The notes beneath the pieces are model-generated. The model saw only the letters and a list, made by a program, of their open reading frames with translations. It was not told the origin of the DNA and did no database searches. Shown here piece after piece: positions 1-7,083 of a stretch of 40,372 nt of DNA (position 1 is the stretch's first letter; each line of letters starts with the position of its first letter). Source of the stretch: Clostridiales bacterium (GTDB lineage: Bacteria > Bacillota > Clostridia > Saccharofermentanales > Saccharofermentanaceae); assembly GCA_017428155.1 (NCBI GenBank), contig JAFRRJ010000013.1:1-40372 (forward strand), read 5' to 3'. Position numbers and translations under genes: made by a program.

Positions 1-358
1 AAGTGCGAGAAGACAAGCAAATTTACCCACTAAATGCTCTCTTCAAGCCGTTTAGTGGGTAACCGAAGATCGAAAAGTGCGAGAAGACAAGCAAGTTTAC
101 CCACTAAATGCTTTCTTCGAGCCGTTTAGTGGGTAACCGAAGATCGAAAAGTGCGAGAAGACAAGCAAATTTACCTACTAAATGCTCTCTTCGAGCCGTT
201 TAGTGGGTAACCGAAGATCGAAAAGTGCGAGAAGATAAGCAAGTTTACCCACTAAATGCTTTCTTCGAGCCGTTTAGTGGGTAATCGAAGATCGAAAAGT
301 GCGAGAAGACAAGCAAATTTACCCACTAAATGCTCTCTTCAAGCCGTTTAGTGGGTAA
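1..358. repeat. Tandem array of 74-bp hairpin units (5 copies)
   Basis: Five head-to-tail units start at 1, 75, 149, 223 and 297. The period is exactly 74 bp and the last copy stops at 358. Each unit carries a 12-bp inverted repeat, TTACCCACTAAA / TTTAGTGGGTAA (23-34 and 51-62 in copy 1), around a 16-nt loop. Copy 3 has one arm change (C to T) that still allows a G-U pair. Copies 1, 3 and 5 share one subtype (caaattt, ctctct) and copies 2 and 4 another (caagttt, ctttct), so the array looks built from 148-bp dimers. It may continue upstream of the window. There are no variable spacers, so it is not a CRISPR array. Function is unknown. Confidence 0.95.
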
Positions 359-429
359 AGAAAAAACATTATCTACCCACATAACATCAGGTTTTGATTT
401 ATAGATGGGTTATCAAAAAGGAGGACAAA

Positions 430-1236
430 ATGGAAAGCATAAAGTATTTGTTGGAAATGAGAAAAGATGAGTTATATCAGTATAGACAGATAGTTATTGA
501 GCGTTTAGGAAAACTCAAATATAAAGGCAAACCTGTTTGTCATATAAGGATTTCATCAAGGAAAAAGCAAGTCTATTTGGTTCAGCCGGAAGGAGATAAG
601 AAGGAGATATTCATAACGCCTAAAAAGTACGCTTATGCACAGCAGGTTGCTACATACGAATATTTGATTAAGGAAATAAAGCTAATCGACCATGAGCTGA
701 ATCATATTAACAGGTTCCTTTCCTTTGGCGGGACTCAGGCCGCTGAAGATTACTACGGGTCTCTTTGCAAAGGCCGGCAGAACCTTATCATTCCGATAAA
801 ACAGACTGATGAACAGTTCGTTGAAGCCTGGCTGAGCGAGCCTTATGAACCAAGTGGCATTCCTTTTGATATGACCGAATATTATACAGACAGGAACGAA
901 CGCGTAAGGTCCAAATCTGAGATCCTTATTGCCAATGCATTGAATAAATACAATGTGCCATACAAATATGAATGCCCGATATATACCAGGGAACTTGGCG
1001 TAATACATCCGGACTTTACTGCGCTTAATGTTAAAAGACGCAAGCAGATTTACTGGGAACACCTGGGCAAGATGGATGATGAAGGATATGCAAGGGATAA
1101 CACCTACAGGATCAATGTCTATGAAAAGAACGGAATCTTTGCAGGTGAAAATCTGATAGTTACATGGGAAACAAGCACGATGCCACTGGATATAAAGCTT
1201 ATGGAGGATAAGATCAGGCACTTCCTCATTGAATAA
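430..1236 (+). CDS. Uncharacterised protein with PD-(D/E)XK nuclease-like C-terminal half
   Basis: This is a 268-residue protein of unknown function. The ATG at 430 is chosen because AAAGGAGGA lies just upstream at 417-425; an in-frame ATG at 394 has no such site. The N-terminal half is basic and helical. The C-terminal half shows the layout of PD-(D/E)XK nucleases: a helix with SKSE (E164), then HPDF (D195), then YWEHLG (E210). The WEHLG form resembles the I-E-H-F-G motif of nuclease-like domains in some UvrD-family helicases. The usual lysine of E-x-K is not evident, so activity is uncertain. It stands alone, with the hairpin array upstream and a 13-bp tandem repeat starting 8 bp after its stop. 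Fold assignment is from motifs only. Confidence 0.75.
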   Translation: MESIKYLLEMRKDELYQYRQIVIERLGKLKYKGKPVCHIRISSRKKQVYLVQPEGDKKEIFITPKKYAYAQQVATYEYLIKEIKLIDHELNHINRFLSFGGTQAAEDYYGSLCKGRQNLIIPIKQTDEQFVEAWLSEPYEPSGIPFDMTEYYTDRNERVRSKSEILIANALNKYNVPYKYECPIYTRELGVIHPDFTALNVKRRKQIYWEHLGKMDDEGYARDNTYRINVYEKNGIFAGENLIVTWETSTMPLDIKLMEDKIRHFLIE

Positions 1237-1243
1237 GGCTTTC

Positions 1244-1308
1244 GATTAACTCTGCCAATTAACTCTGCCGATTAACTCTGCCGATTAACGCTGCCGATTA
1301 ACGCTGTT
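1244..1308. repeat. 13-bp tandem repeat (5 units)
   Basis: Five consecutive 13-bp units based on gattaactctgcc run at 1244-1256, 1257-1269, 1270-1282, 1283-1295 and 1296-1308. The last two carry gattaacgctg and the final one ends in tt. The array starts right after the stop codon of the nuclease-like gene, so it is non-coding for that protein. Such arrays usually vary in copy number between strains. No function is visible. Confidence 0.9.
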
Positions 1309-1402
1309 GACTGACTCTCTCAAATAACGTTACAGACTCCCGCATCCGTAACGGCTTTGCCTTAATTTGTCCCATAATCGGGATAAGAATTCAGATTATG
1401 TT

Positions 1403-1411
1403 TGTTATAAT
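1403..1411 (+). promoter_or_regulatory. Extended -10 promoter for GH25 lipoprotein gene
   Basis: TGTTATAAT at 1403-1411 is a perfect extended -10 (TGnTATAAT). No good -35 is seen about 17 bp upstream. Transcription would begin near 1418, which rules out the far upstream in-frame ATG at 1398 as the start of the lipoprotein. Confidence 0.55.
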
Positions 1412-1475
1412 CGTTTTTGATATGAGGCTTCGGAATAGATTTCTGAAGGGAAAAGTATTAATCCGGATGGTTTTT

Positions 1476-2648
1476 ATGCAAAGAAAGATAAATAGGACAG
1501 TCAGAATATTGCTTGCAGCTTCTTTGGTTACAGCTTCAGTCTGTTTACCTTTGACAGGATGCAAAAAAGATGATTCCGAACCGGGCGTGGAGCCTTCAGC
1601 GGAGTCTTCAATCGAGATAACTGTGGAGACAGAACCCAGCAATACTCCGACACCGACGAATACGCCAACTCCTACGCCGTCACCCACACCCTCAATCCCG
1701 CATATGAATGCGCCTGTGAATGATACGACGGCACCTGTCTGGCTCAATCTGCCCGAGACTGTTTATGTGGAGAAAGGCAACGATTTTGATATTCACCGTC
1801 ATATCGGATATATCGATGACTGTGACGCTGATGTTGATCTCCAGATAGACGGATCGGTCGATACTTCAACGACCGGAACATATTCTCTGAACCTTACTTT
1901 GACAGATGATGCCGGTAACACGAAGACCGGAAGCATGAGCGTCAAAGTGTATGTTCCGAGCAATTCAGGCGGCGGGGGAGGATCTTCCGAGCATAAGACT
2001 CTTGCATACGGTGATTTCATGGCAAGATATCCGGGCCCTGACATCGCGTATGGAATCGATGTCTCGAGATATCAGGGGGATATAGATTTCAACAGGGTCA
2101 AGGCGGCTGGCTGTGATTTTGTAATGCTCAGAGCCATGATCTATAACAACGGTGAACTGGGTGAGGACCGCAAGTTCGAGCAGTATTATCAGGATGCCAA
2201 GGCTGCAGGTCTTCTTATCGGTGTTTACTATTATTCGACCGACAGCACTATAGAGATGCTTCACGAGCATTGTGAGGAGCTCCTTAGTGTCCTTGAAGGA
2301 AAGGAACTGGATCTTCCTGTTGCTTTTGACTGGGAGAGCTGGTCACATTTTCAGAAATATAATATGAGCATCGTTGATATCAATAATCTTTTCTATGAAT
2401 TTGCAGGAATCATGGAGGAGAACGGTTATTCGACGATACTTTATGCGAGCAAGTATTATCTTGAGATCATATGGGAACCGGCAGGTTACGATGTATGGCT
2501 CGCACATTATGTAAAAGAGACTACTTACGAAGGTGATTACACTATGTGGCAGACCGGATCCATCGGAAGGATAGACGGTGTTCCGGAAGACTGCGATACG
2601 GATATCCTTTTCAAGAGCAGATATCCGGAGCTTTTCGGAGGTCAATAG
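1476..2648 (+). CDS. GH25 (lysozyme-type) cell-wall hydrolase lipoprotein
   Basis: A 390-residue exported lipoprotein predicted to cut the glycan strands of peptidoglycan. The start at 1476 is preferred: it follows GGATGG at 1465-1470 and gives a clean signal peptide with lipobox LTGC (lipidated C29). Then come a Thr/Pro linker, an Ig-like domain of DUF5011 type (about 86-160), a glycine-rich hinge, and a GH25 domain (about 190-390). The GH25 active-site pattern is present: GIDVSRYQG with D195, and the D-x-E pair D285/E287 in FDWES. The gene ends 3 bp before holA, so the two are probably co-transcribed, although their functions are unrelated. Family and active-site residues are clear; the substrate within the wall is inferred from the family. 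Confidence 0.9.
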   Translation: MQRKINRTVRILLAASLVTASVCLPLTGCKKDDSEPGVEPSAESSIEITVETEPSNTPTPTNTPTPTPSPTPSIPHMNAPVNDTTAPVWLNLPETVYVEKGNDFDIHRHIGYIDDCDADVDLQIDGSVDTSTTGTYSLNLTLTDDAGNTKTGSMSVKVYVPSNSGGGGGSSEHKTLAYGDFMARYPGPDIAYGIDVSRYQGDIDFNRVKAAGCDFVMLRAMIYNNGELGEDRKFEQYYQDAKAAGLLIGVYYYSTDSTIEMLHEHCEELLSVLEGKELDLPVAFDWESWSHFQKYNMSIVDINNLFYEFAGIMEENGYSTILYASKYYLEIIWEPAGYDVWLAHYVKETTYEGDYTMWQTGSIGRIDGVPEDCDTDILFKSRYPELFGGQ

Positions 2649-2651
2649 CGG

Positions 2652-3692
2652 ATGGCTAAGCCCAAGGTGCTTCCAAAGGGAGTTTTGAATTCACGTCAGA
2701 TGCTGTCAAAGATCAATAAGGAGTCTGATTCTCTCGGGCTCGTGCTTATGTACGGCACGGAGAACTATATGATCGACGGTGCTGTTTCCATGCTTAAGAA
2801 GGTATGCCTTGGCGAGGGTGCCGAGGACATGGATTATGCCGTTATCGATACCAGGACCGGTGATAAGTTTGATATGGGAAGACTTGAAGAGCTCATATCG
2901 ATGCCGCCGTGGATGTCTCCAAAAAGGCTTATAGTCGTTAAGCAGTCCGGACTTCCCGGAAAGGAATTGTCCGATAAGGATATTGAGTTGCTTAAGAATA
3001 TTCCGTCTTCAGCTGTGGTTGTTTTCTTTGAGGAGACCGTTGACAGCAGGAAGAAGGCGTTTAAGGCCTTTATGCAGTATGGAACGGTTGCTTCCATGAG
3101 CGGATTTGAAGAAGATGAGCTCTCGGGCTGGATATCGAACCGTTTTGGCAAGGAAGGCATAAAGATAGGCTTTGAAGCTGCAAGTTCAATGGCTTCAAGA
3201 TGTTCGGGCAATATGATGGAGCTTGTAAATGAGATCAACAAGCTGACTCTTTACTGCCAGGGCAAAGGGTATTCGGAGGTTACGCCTGATATTGTCGAAC
3301 TATGCTGTCCGCCGGATCTGAGCGGAAAGATTTTCGATATCATGGACGCATGCGGAAGCGGAAATGCCAGCATAGCGCTGGGCACACTGGACAAACTGAT
3401 TGCCAACAAGGAGCCCCTTGCCAGGATCAGGGTGTCGATCACAAATCACATAAAGGCTTTGATAATGGCCCGAGAGGCCGGCAATCCGAATGTTCTGGTA
3501 GAGCGCACCGGAATGAACGATTTCAGAGCAAGAAAGCTTGTAAGCCAGTCGAATAACTTCAGCATGCAGAGACTGATATCGCTCTATCTTGCCGCATCTG
3601 ACTCCGACAGTGAGTTTAAGCACGGACTGATTGATGAGCGGTATTCACTGGAGATAGTACTGGTCAAAGCATCTGCAGGAGCGAACACATAA
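2652..3692 (+). CDS. holA: DNA polymerase III delta subunit
   Basis: This 346-residue protein matches the clamp-loader delta subunit, which opens the sliding clamp with delta-prime and the gamma/tau subunits. The N-terminal part has the delta-type nucleotide-fold start (LVLMYGTENYMID, near residues 30-42), followed by the lid and collar regions; length is normal for HolA. Unlike gamma/tau, delta has no Walker A motif, and none is seen. Its ATG lies 3 bp after the lipoprotein stop with no strong ribosome site of its own, suggesting translational coupling. A promoter for the next gene follows, so this probably ends the transcription unit, but I see no clear terminator in 3693-3730. Confidence 0.9.
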   Translation: MAKPKVLPKGVLNSRQMLSKINKESDSLGLVLMYGTENYMIDGAVSMLKKVCLGEGAEDMDYAVIDTRTGDKFDMGRLEELISMPPWMSPKRLIVVKQSGLPGKELSDKDIELLKNIPSSAVVVFFEETVDSRKKAFKAFMQYGTVASMSGFEEDELSGWISNRFGKEGIKIGFEAASSMASRCSGNMMELVNEINKLTLYCQGKGYSEVTPDIVELCCPPDLSGKIFDIMDACGSGNASIALGTLDKLIANKEPLARIRVSITNHIKALIMAREAGNPNVLVERTGMNDFRARKLVSQSNNFSMQRLISLYLAASDSDSEFKHGLIDERYSLEIVLVKASAGANT

Positions 3693-3730
3693 CAGGTCTG
3701 TTTTCGTGAGGTTTTTACCCTTTGTCATAA

Positions 3731-3759
3731 TTGACGTTATGGGGCTTATGTCTTAAAAT
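3731..3759 (+). promoter_or_regulatory. Sigma-A-type promoter upstream of icd
   Basis: TTGACG at 3731-3736 and TAAAAT at 3754-3759 are 17 bp apart. This predicts a start near 3766 and a leader of about 26 nt with GGAG before the icd ATG. It would serve icd and probably the SEC-C and mre genes downstream. Confidence 0.75.
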
Positions 3760-3791
3760 CTTTTAGTATTATTTAGAAGAATGGAGATCTT

Positions 3792-4988
3792 ATGGCTAAG
3801 ATTCAGATGAAGACCCCCCTCGTAGAGATGGACGGGGACGAGATGACAAGAATTATCTGGAAGCAGATAAAGGACATTGTAATTCTGCCTTTTGTTGATC
3901 TTAAGACCGAGTATTTCGATCTTGGATTAAAGCACAGAGACGAGACAGCAGATCAGGTTACGATCGATGCTGCCAACAGGACCAATGAACTCGGAGTTGC
4001 GGTAAAGTGCGCCACGATCACACCCAATGCCCAGAGAATGACAGAATATAACCTCCACACAATGTGGAAGAGCCCTAACGGAACGATCAGGGCGATCCTC
4101 GACGGCACGGTATTCAGAGCTCCCATCCTGGTTAAGGGTATCAGACCTTTCGTTTCCTGCTGGGAAAAGCCCATCACTATCGCAAGACACGCATACGGCG
4201 ATGTTTACAGGGACACTGAATTCCTTGTTGACGGTCCTGCAAGAGCTGACCTTGTTATCACATATCCCGACGGAAGACAGGAGAGCCAGACGATCTTTGA
4301 ATATAATGATCCGGGTGTTGTTCAGGGACTTTACAACACGGATAAGTCTATTGCGGCTTTTGCAAGCTCATGCTTCCAGTATGCTTTGGATACAAAACAG
4401 GATCTCTGGTTTGCAACAAAGGATACTATCTCTAAGAAATATGACGGCCGCTTCAAGGAGATCTTCCAGAAACTCTATGATACAGAGTATAAGGATAAGT
4501 TCGAAGCAGCAGGCATTACATATTTCTACACTCTCATTGATGATGCTGTTGCAAGAGTTATGCGTTCTTCAGGCGGATTTGTATGGGCGCTCAAGAACTA
4601 TGACGGCGACGTTATGAGCGATATGCTCGCTTCCGCATGCGGATCACTTGCCATGATGACATCTGTTCTCGTATCACCTAAGGGCGTTTACGAGTATGAG
4701 GCTGCTCACGGCACGGTTACACGTCACTACTACAGACACCTCAAGGGTGAGCAGACTTCCACAAATCCTATGGCTACGCTTTTCGCATGGTCCGGAGCAC
4801 TGAGGAAGAGAGCACAGCTTGACGGACTTCCCGAACTTGAGGCTTTTGCCGACAAGCTCGAAAAGGCTTCGATCGAGACTATCGAGGACGGCATAATCAC
4901 CGGTGACCTCAATAATCTCCTTGAAAACGACAACAAGAAGGCAGTTACGACCGAGGAATTCCTCAAGGCTGTAGCGTCCAGGCTTTGA
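3792..4988 (+). CDS. icd: NADP-dependent isocitrate dehydrogenase (homodimeric, eukaryotic-like type)
   Basis: A 398-residue enzyme that oxidises isocitrate to 2-oxoglutarate with NADP+, supplying 2-oxoglutarate for glutamate synthesis in an anaerobe. The sequence belongs to the IDH1-like subfamily rather than the E. coli type: it begins KTPLVEMDGDEMTRIIW, has the substrate-binding stretch KSPNGTIR, and contains AAHGTVTRHYY for NADP binding. Length fits that subfamily (about 400). The ATG follows GGAG, and a promoter with 17-bp spacing lies directly upstream. The gap to the SEC-C gene is 24 bp, so read-through is likely. Identification is strong; the metabolic role is inferred. Confidence 0.95.
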   Translation: MAKIQMKTPLVEMDGDEMTRIIWKQIKDIVILPFVDLKTEYFDLGLKHRDETADQVTIDAANRTNELGVAVKCATITPNAQRMTEYNLHTMWKSPNGTIRAILDGTVFRAPILVKGIRPFVSCWEKPITIARHAYGDVYRDTEFLVDGPARADLVITYPDGRQESQTIFEYNDPGVVQGLYNTDKSIAAFASSCFQYALDTKQDLWFATKDTISKKYDGRFKEIFQKLYDTEYKDKFEAAGITYFYTLIDDAVARVMRSSGGFVWALKNYDGDVMSDMLASACGSLAMMTSVLVSPKGVYEYEAAHGTVTRHYYRHLKGEQTSTNPMATLFAWSGALRKRAQLDGLPELEAFADKLEKASIETIEDGIITGDLNNLLENDNKKAVTTEEFLKAVASRL

Positions 4989-5012
4989 TATTGAAATTGG
5001 AGGAAATCTAAA

Positions 5013-5537
5013 ATGAGTTATTACAAGACATGGATGGACAAATCCGAGGATGCATCCAATCAGCAGGAGTATATGGAATACATCAACCGCTACTATGCGC
5101 TCGAGAAGGTCGCTTACGAGAAGATCTTAGGCGCATATCCCGATAACGGTGAGTTCCTTAACGGTACTGCTTCTGAGCTTGCGCATAAGCTTGAGTTCCC
5201 GAAGGATTCCATGGATGTTTTCGTCGGTTTTATCGACGGTATCAAGACCAGCCTTACAAATGCTGATTCTCTTGATATGGAAGCTATCGATGACGATTAT
5301 CAGATCAAGCTTGAGATAGATTACGAGAAGCTTTACTACAACATGCGCGATGCAAAGGCTGACTGGCTTTATAACATCAAGGCATGGAACAATATTCTCT
5401 CCGAAGAGAAGAGAAATGAGATCACACGTGAATACCGTGAGAGCAACATGGCTCATGCAGAGCACATCGGACGCAACGATCCGTGCCCTTGCGGTTCCGG
5501 CAAGAAGTATAAGAATTGCTGCGGCAAGAAGGGCTGA
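5013..5537 (+). CDS. SEC-C motif protein of a clostridial family
   Basis: A 174-residue protein. The N-terminal 145 residues are helical and acidic with no recognised enzyme motif. The C-terminus is a SEC-C zinc-binding motif, [17 protein letters not shown], with the C-x-C ... C-C ligands intact. I recall similar stand-alone SEC-C proteins in Lachnospiraceae and relatives; function is not established. In SecA the same motif binds zinc and contacts SecB or ribosomes, so a role near secretion or translation is possible but inferred. The ATG at 5013 follows TTGGAGGAA. It sits between icd and mreC in one apparent operon. The DNA of its tail is nearly the same as that of secA in this window. Confidence 0.85.
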   Translation: MSYYKTWMDKSEDASNQQEYMEYINRYYALEKVAYEKILGAYPDNGEFLNGTASELAHKLEFPKDSMDVFVGFIDGIKTSLTNADSLDMEAIDDDYQIKLEIDYEKLYYNMRDAKADWLYNIKAWNNILSEEKRNEITREYRESNMAHAEHIGRNDPCPCGSGKKYKNCCGKKG

Positions 5538-5563
5538 CCTGCCTTTAAGTCAGGAGAGTATTC

Positions 5564-6445
5564 TTGAAAAAACTTTTGAAGTCCAGATGGTTCATAGCAC
5601 TCATTGTCCTGCTCGTAGTGGCGGCGTGTGCTATTTTGAGCCTGCTTCCGGGAAGTCCTGTCAAAAAGATCTTAAAACCCGTTCAGCTTGTGAGTTCTCC
5701 TGCACAGTCTGTTGTTAAGAGGGCAGGTGATACTTTATCCGATTTCTGGTCAGCTATTACCGACGGTATAGCGATCAGGAAAGAGAATGAGGCTTTGAAA
5801 GCGCAGATCGCGGATCTCAGGTATCAGCTTACCCAGAATGAAGAGGCTGCATTGAGATATGAGGAGCTTAAAGATGCTCTTCATATTAAGGATATGTTCA
5901 GTAACTACGATATCTACGGGGCTTCGATCCTGTCGAGAGAATCAGACGAATGGTTCTCCACGATAAGGCTTAATGCAGGTACAACAGACGGAATCGTTCT
6001 CGAGGAAGGTAATTCCTATCCGGTTCTTGATGTTGAGATGAACCTTGTCGGACGTGTTATTGAGACTTCCGATACGGAATCAAGAGTATTGCCGCTCCTT
6101 CACGAGGGATTTGCCGTTGCAGGCAAGGTCAATGTCGTTAACGGTGCGACATTCATGGTAATCGGCGATGCAGAGCTTAAAAGACACGGTCTTTGCCTTG
6201 TTAAGGACATTGATCCGGATGTTCATCTTGAGCCCGGGATGGAGATCGTTACTTCAGGCGACGGCGGACTTTTCCCTGAGGGTATCCCGATCGGAGTTAT
6301 CGAGAGTGTCGATTATTCCAACTCTCTTAATGTAACCGCTACATTAAAGCCGTATTCCCAGATCGGCAGGCTTGAAGATGTATTCATCATGATCCCTTAT
6401 GTTGAAGCTGCTCCGGATGGATCAGATGCCGGACAGGGTACATAA
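5564..6445 (+). CDS. mreC: Rod shape-determining protein MreC
   Basis: A 293-residue membrane-anchored scaffold of the elongasome that links cytoplasmic MreB to the penicillin-binding proteins. One N-terminal transmembrane helix (about residues 9-28) is followed by a coiled coil (about 60-105) and the beta-rich MreC domain with its characteristic late segment TSGDGGLFPEGIPIGVI. The start is a TTG at 5564 behind AGGAGAG; no better ATG exists. It is followed 2 bp later by mreD and then PBP2, the usual order. mreB is not next to it in this window. Confidence 0.93.
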   Translation: MKKLLKSRWFIALIVLLVVAACAILSLLPGSPVKKILKPVQLVSSPAQSVVKRAGDTLSDFWSAITDGIAIRKENEALKAQIADLRYQLTQNEEAALRYEELKDALHIKDMFSNYDIYGASILSRESDEWFSTIRLNAGTTDGIVLEEGNSYPVLDVEMNLVGRVIETSDTESRVLPLLHEGFAVAGKVNVVNGATFMVIGDAELKRHGLCLVKDIDPDVHLEPGMEIVTSGDGGLFPEGIPIGVIESVDYSNSLNVTATLKPYSQIGRLEDVFIMIPYVEAAPDGSDAGQGT

Positions 6446-6447
6446 AT

Positions 6448-7083
6448 ATGAGACTGATCAATGAGAACACAAGATCAAGAGTAAGAAAGGTCGTAGTCTA
6501 TGCGGTCTACATTATTCTTTTGTCGTCGCTTCAGGTATCTTTCCCCGAAGCGTTCGGGTTCCTGGGACAGACTGCAGATCTGATGTTTGTTTTCGTTGTT
6601 CTGGCAGGATATTTTTACGGCTTCTGGGACGGAGCTGTTGTAGGGTTTATAAGCGGACTCGTAAGAGATGTTTTCTCTCCGCCGGCTGTCGTCGGACTTG
6701 ACGGCGAAGTAAGAGTAACAGCTTTTATGGGCGTGTTTACGCTTTTCACGGTCGGGATTATAGGTGCGTCCTTCTTTACCAGAAGAATGCACAGGAATAT
6801 TCCGTTCTCGATCGTTGCGGTGATCTTTGCGACAGTATGCTACAAGACGGCAGGGTATCTGCTCATTTACGGATGGAGCAATCTTGCAGGTGCGGAATCG
6901 AGTCTTTATATGCCATTGACGTTCCTTGTATATTCGTTTCTGCCCCAGCTGCTCTTAAATGTTATTGCGGCAATACCTTTGATATTCCTGCTCAAATTCC
7001 TCGGACCGGTATCCTTCAGGAACAAGTCCAGAGATGATGAGGTTATAGCAAAACAGGGTGAAGGCACATGGCTAGGAATCTGA
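6448..7083 (+). CDS. mreD: Rod shape-determining protein MreD
   Basis: A 211-residue integral membrane protein with about five or six hydrophobic helices. It carries the family-typical segment GFISGLVRDVFSP (near 70-82) in the first half, where the gene's product would contact MreC. It lies 2 bp after mreC and overlaps the next gene by 16 nt, which suggests coupled translation. MreD is poorly conserved in sequence, so position between mreC and PBP2 is part of the evidence. It is slightly longer than the usual 160-180 residues because of a hydrophilic C-terminal tail. Confidence 0.88.
   Translation: MRLINENTRSRVRKVVVYAVYIILLSSLQVSFPEAFGFLGQTADLMFVFVVLAGYFYGFWDGAVVGFISGLVRDVFSPPAVVGLDGEVRVTAFMGVFTLFTVGIIGASFFTRRMHRNIPFSIVAVIFATVCYKTAGYLLIYGWSNLAGAESSLYMPLTFLVYSFLPQLLLNVIAAIPLIFLLKFLGPVSFRNKSRDDEVIAKQGEGTWLGI

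Noticed and set aside
1..358. CRISPR array
   Set aside because: The 74-bp units are nearly identical along their whole length. There are no variable spacers and no cas genes in the window.
682..1221. Minus-strand open frame opposite the nuclease-like gene
   Set aside because: No ribosome site or protein features; the + strand gene has motifs and a good start.
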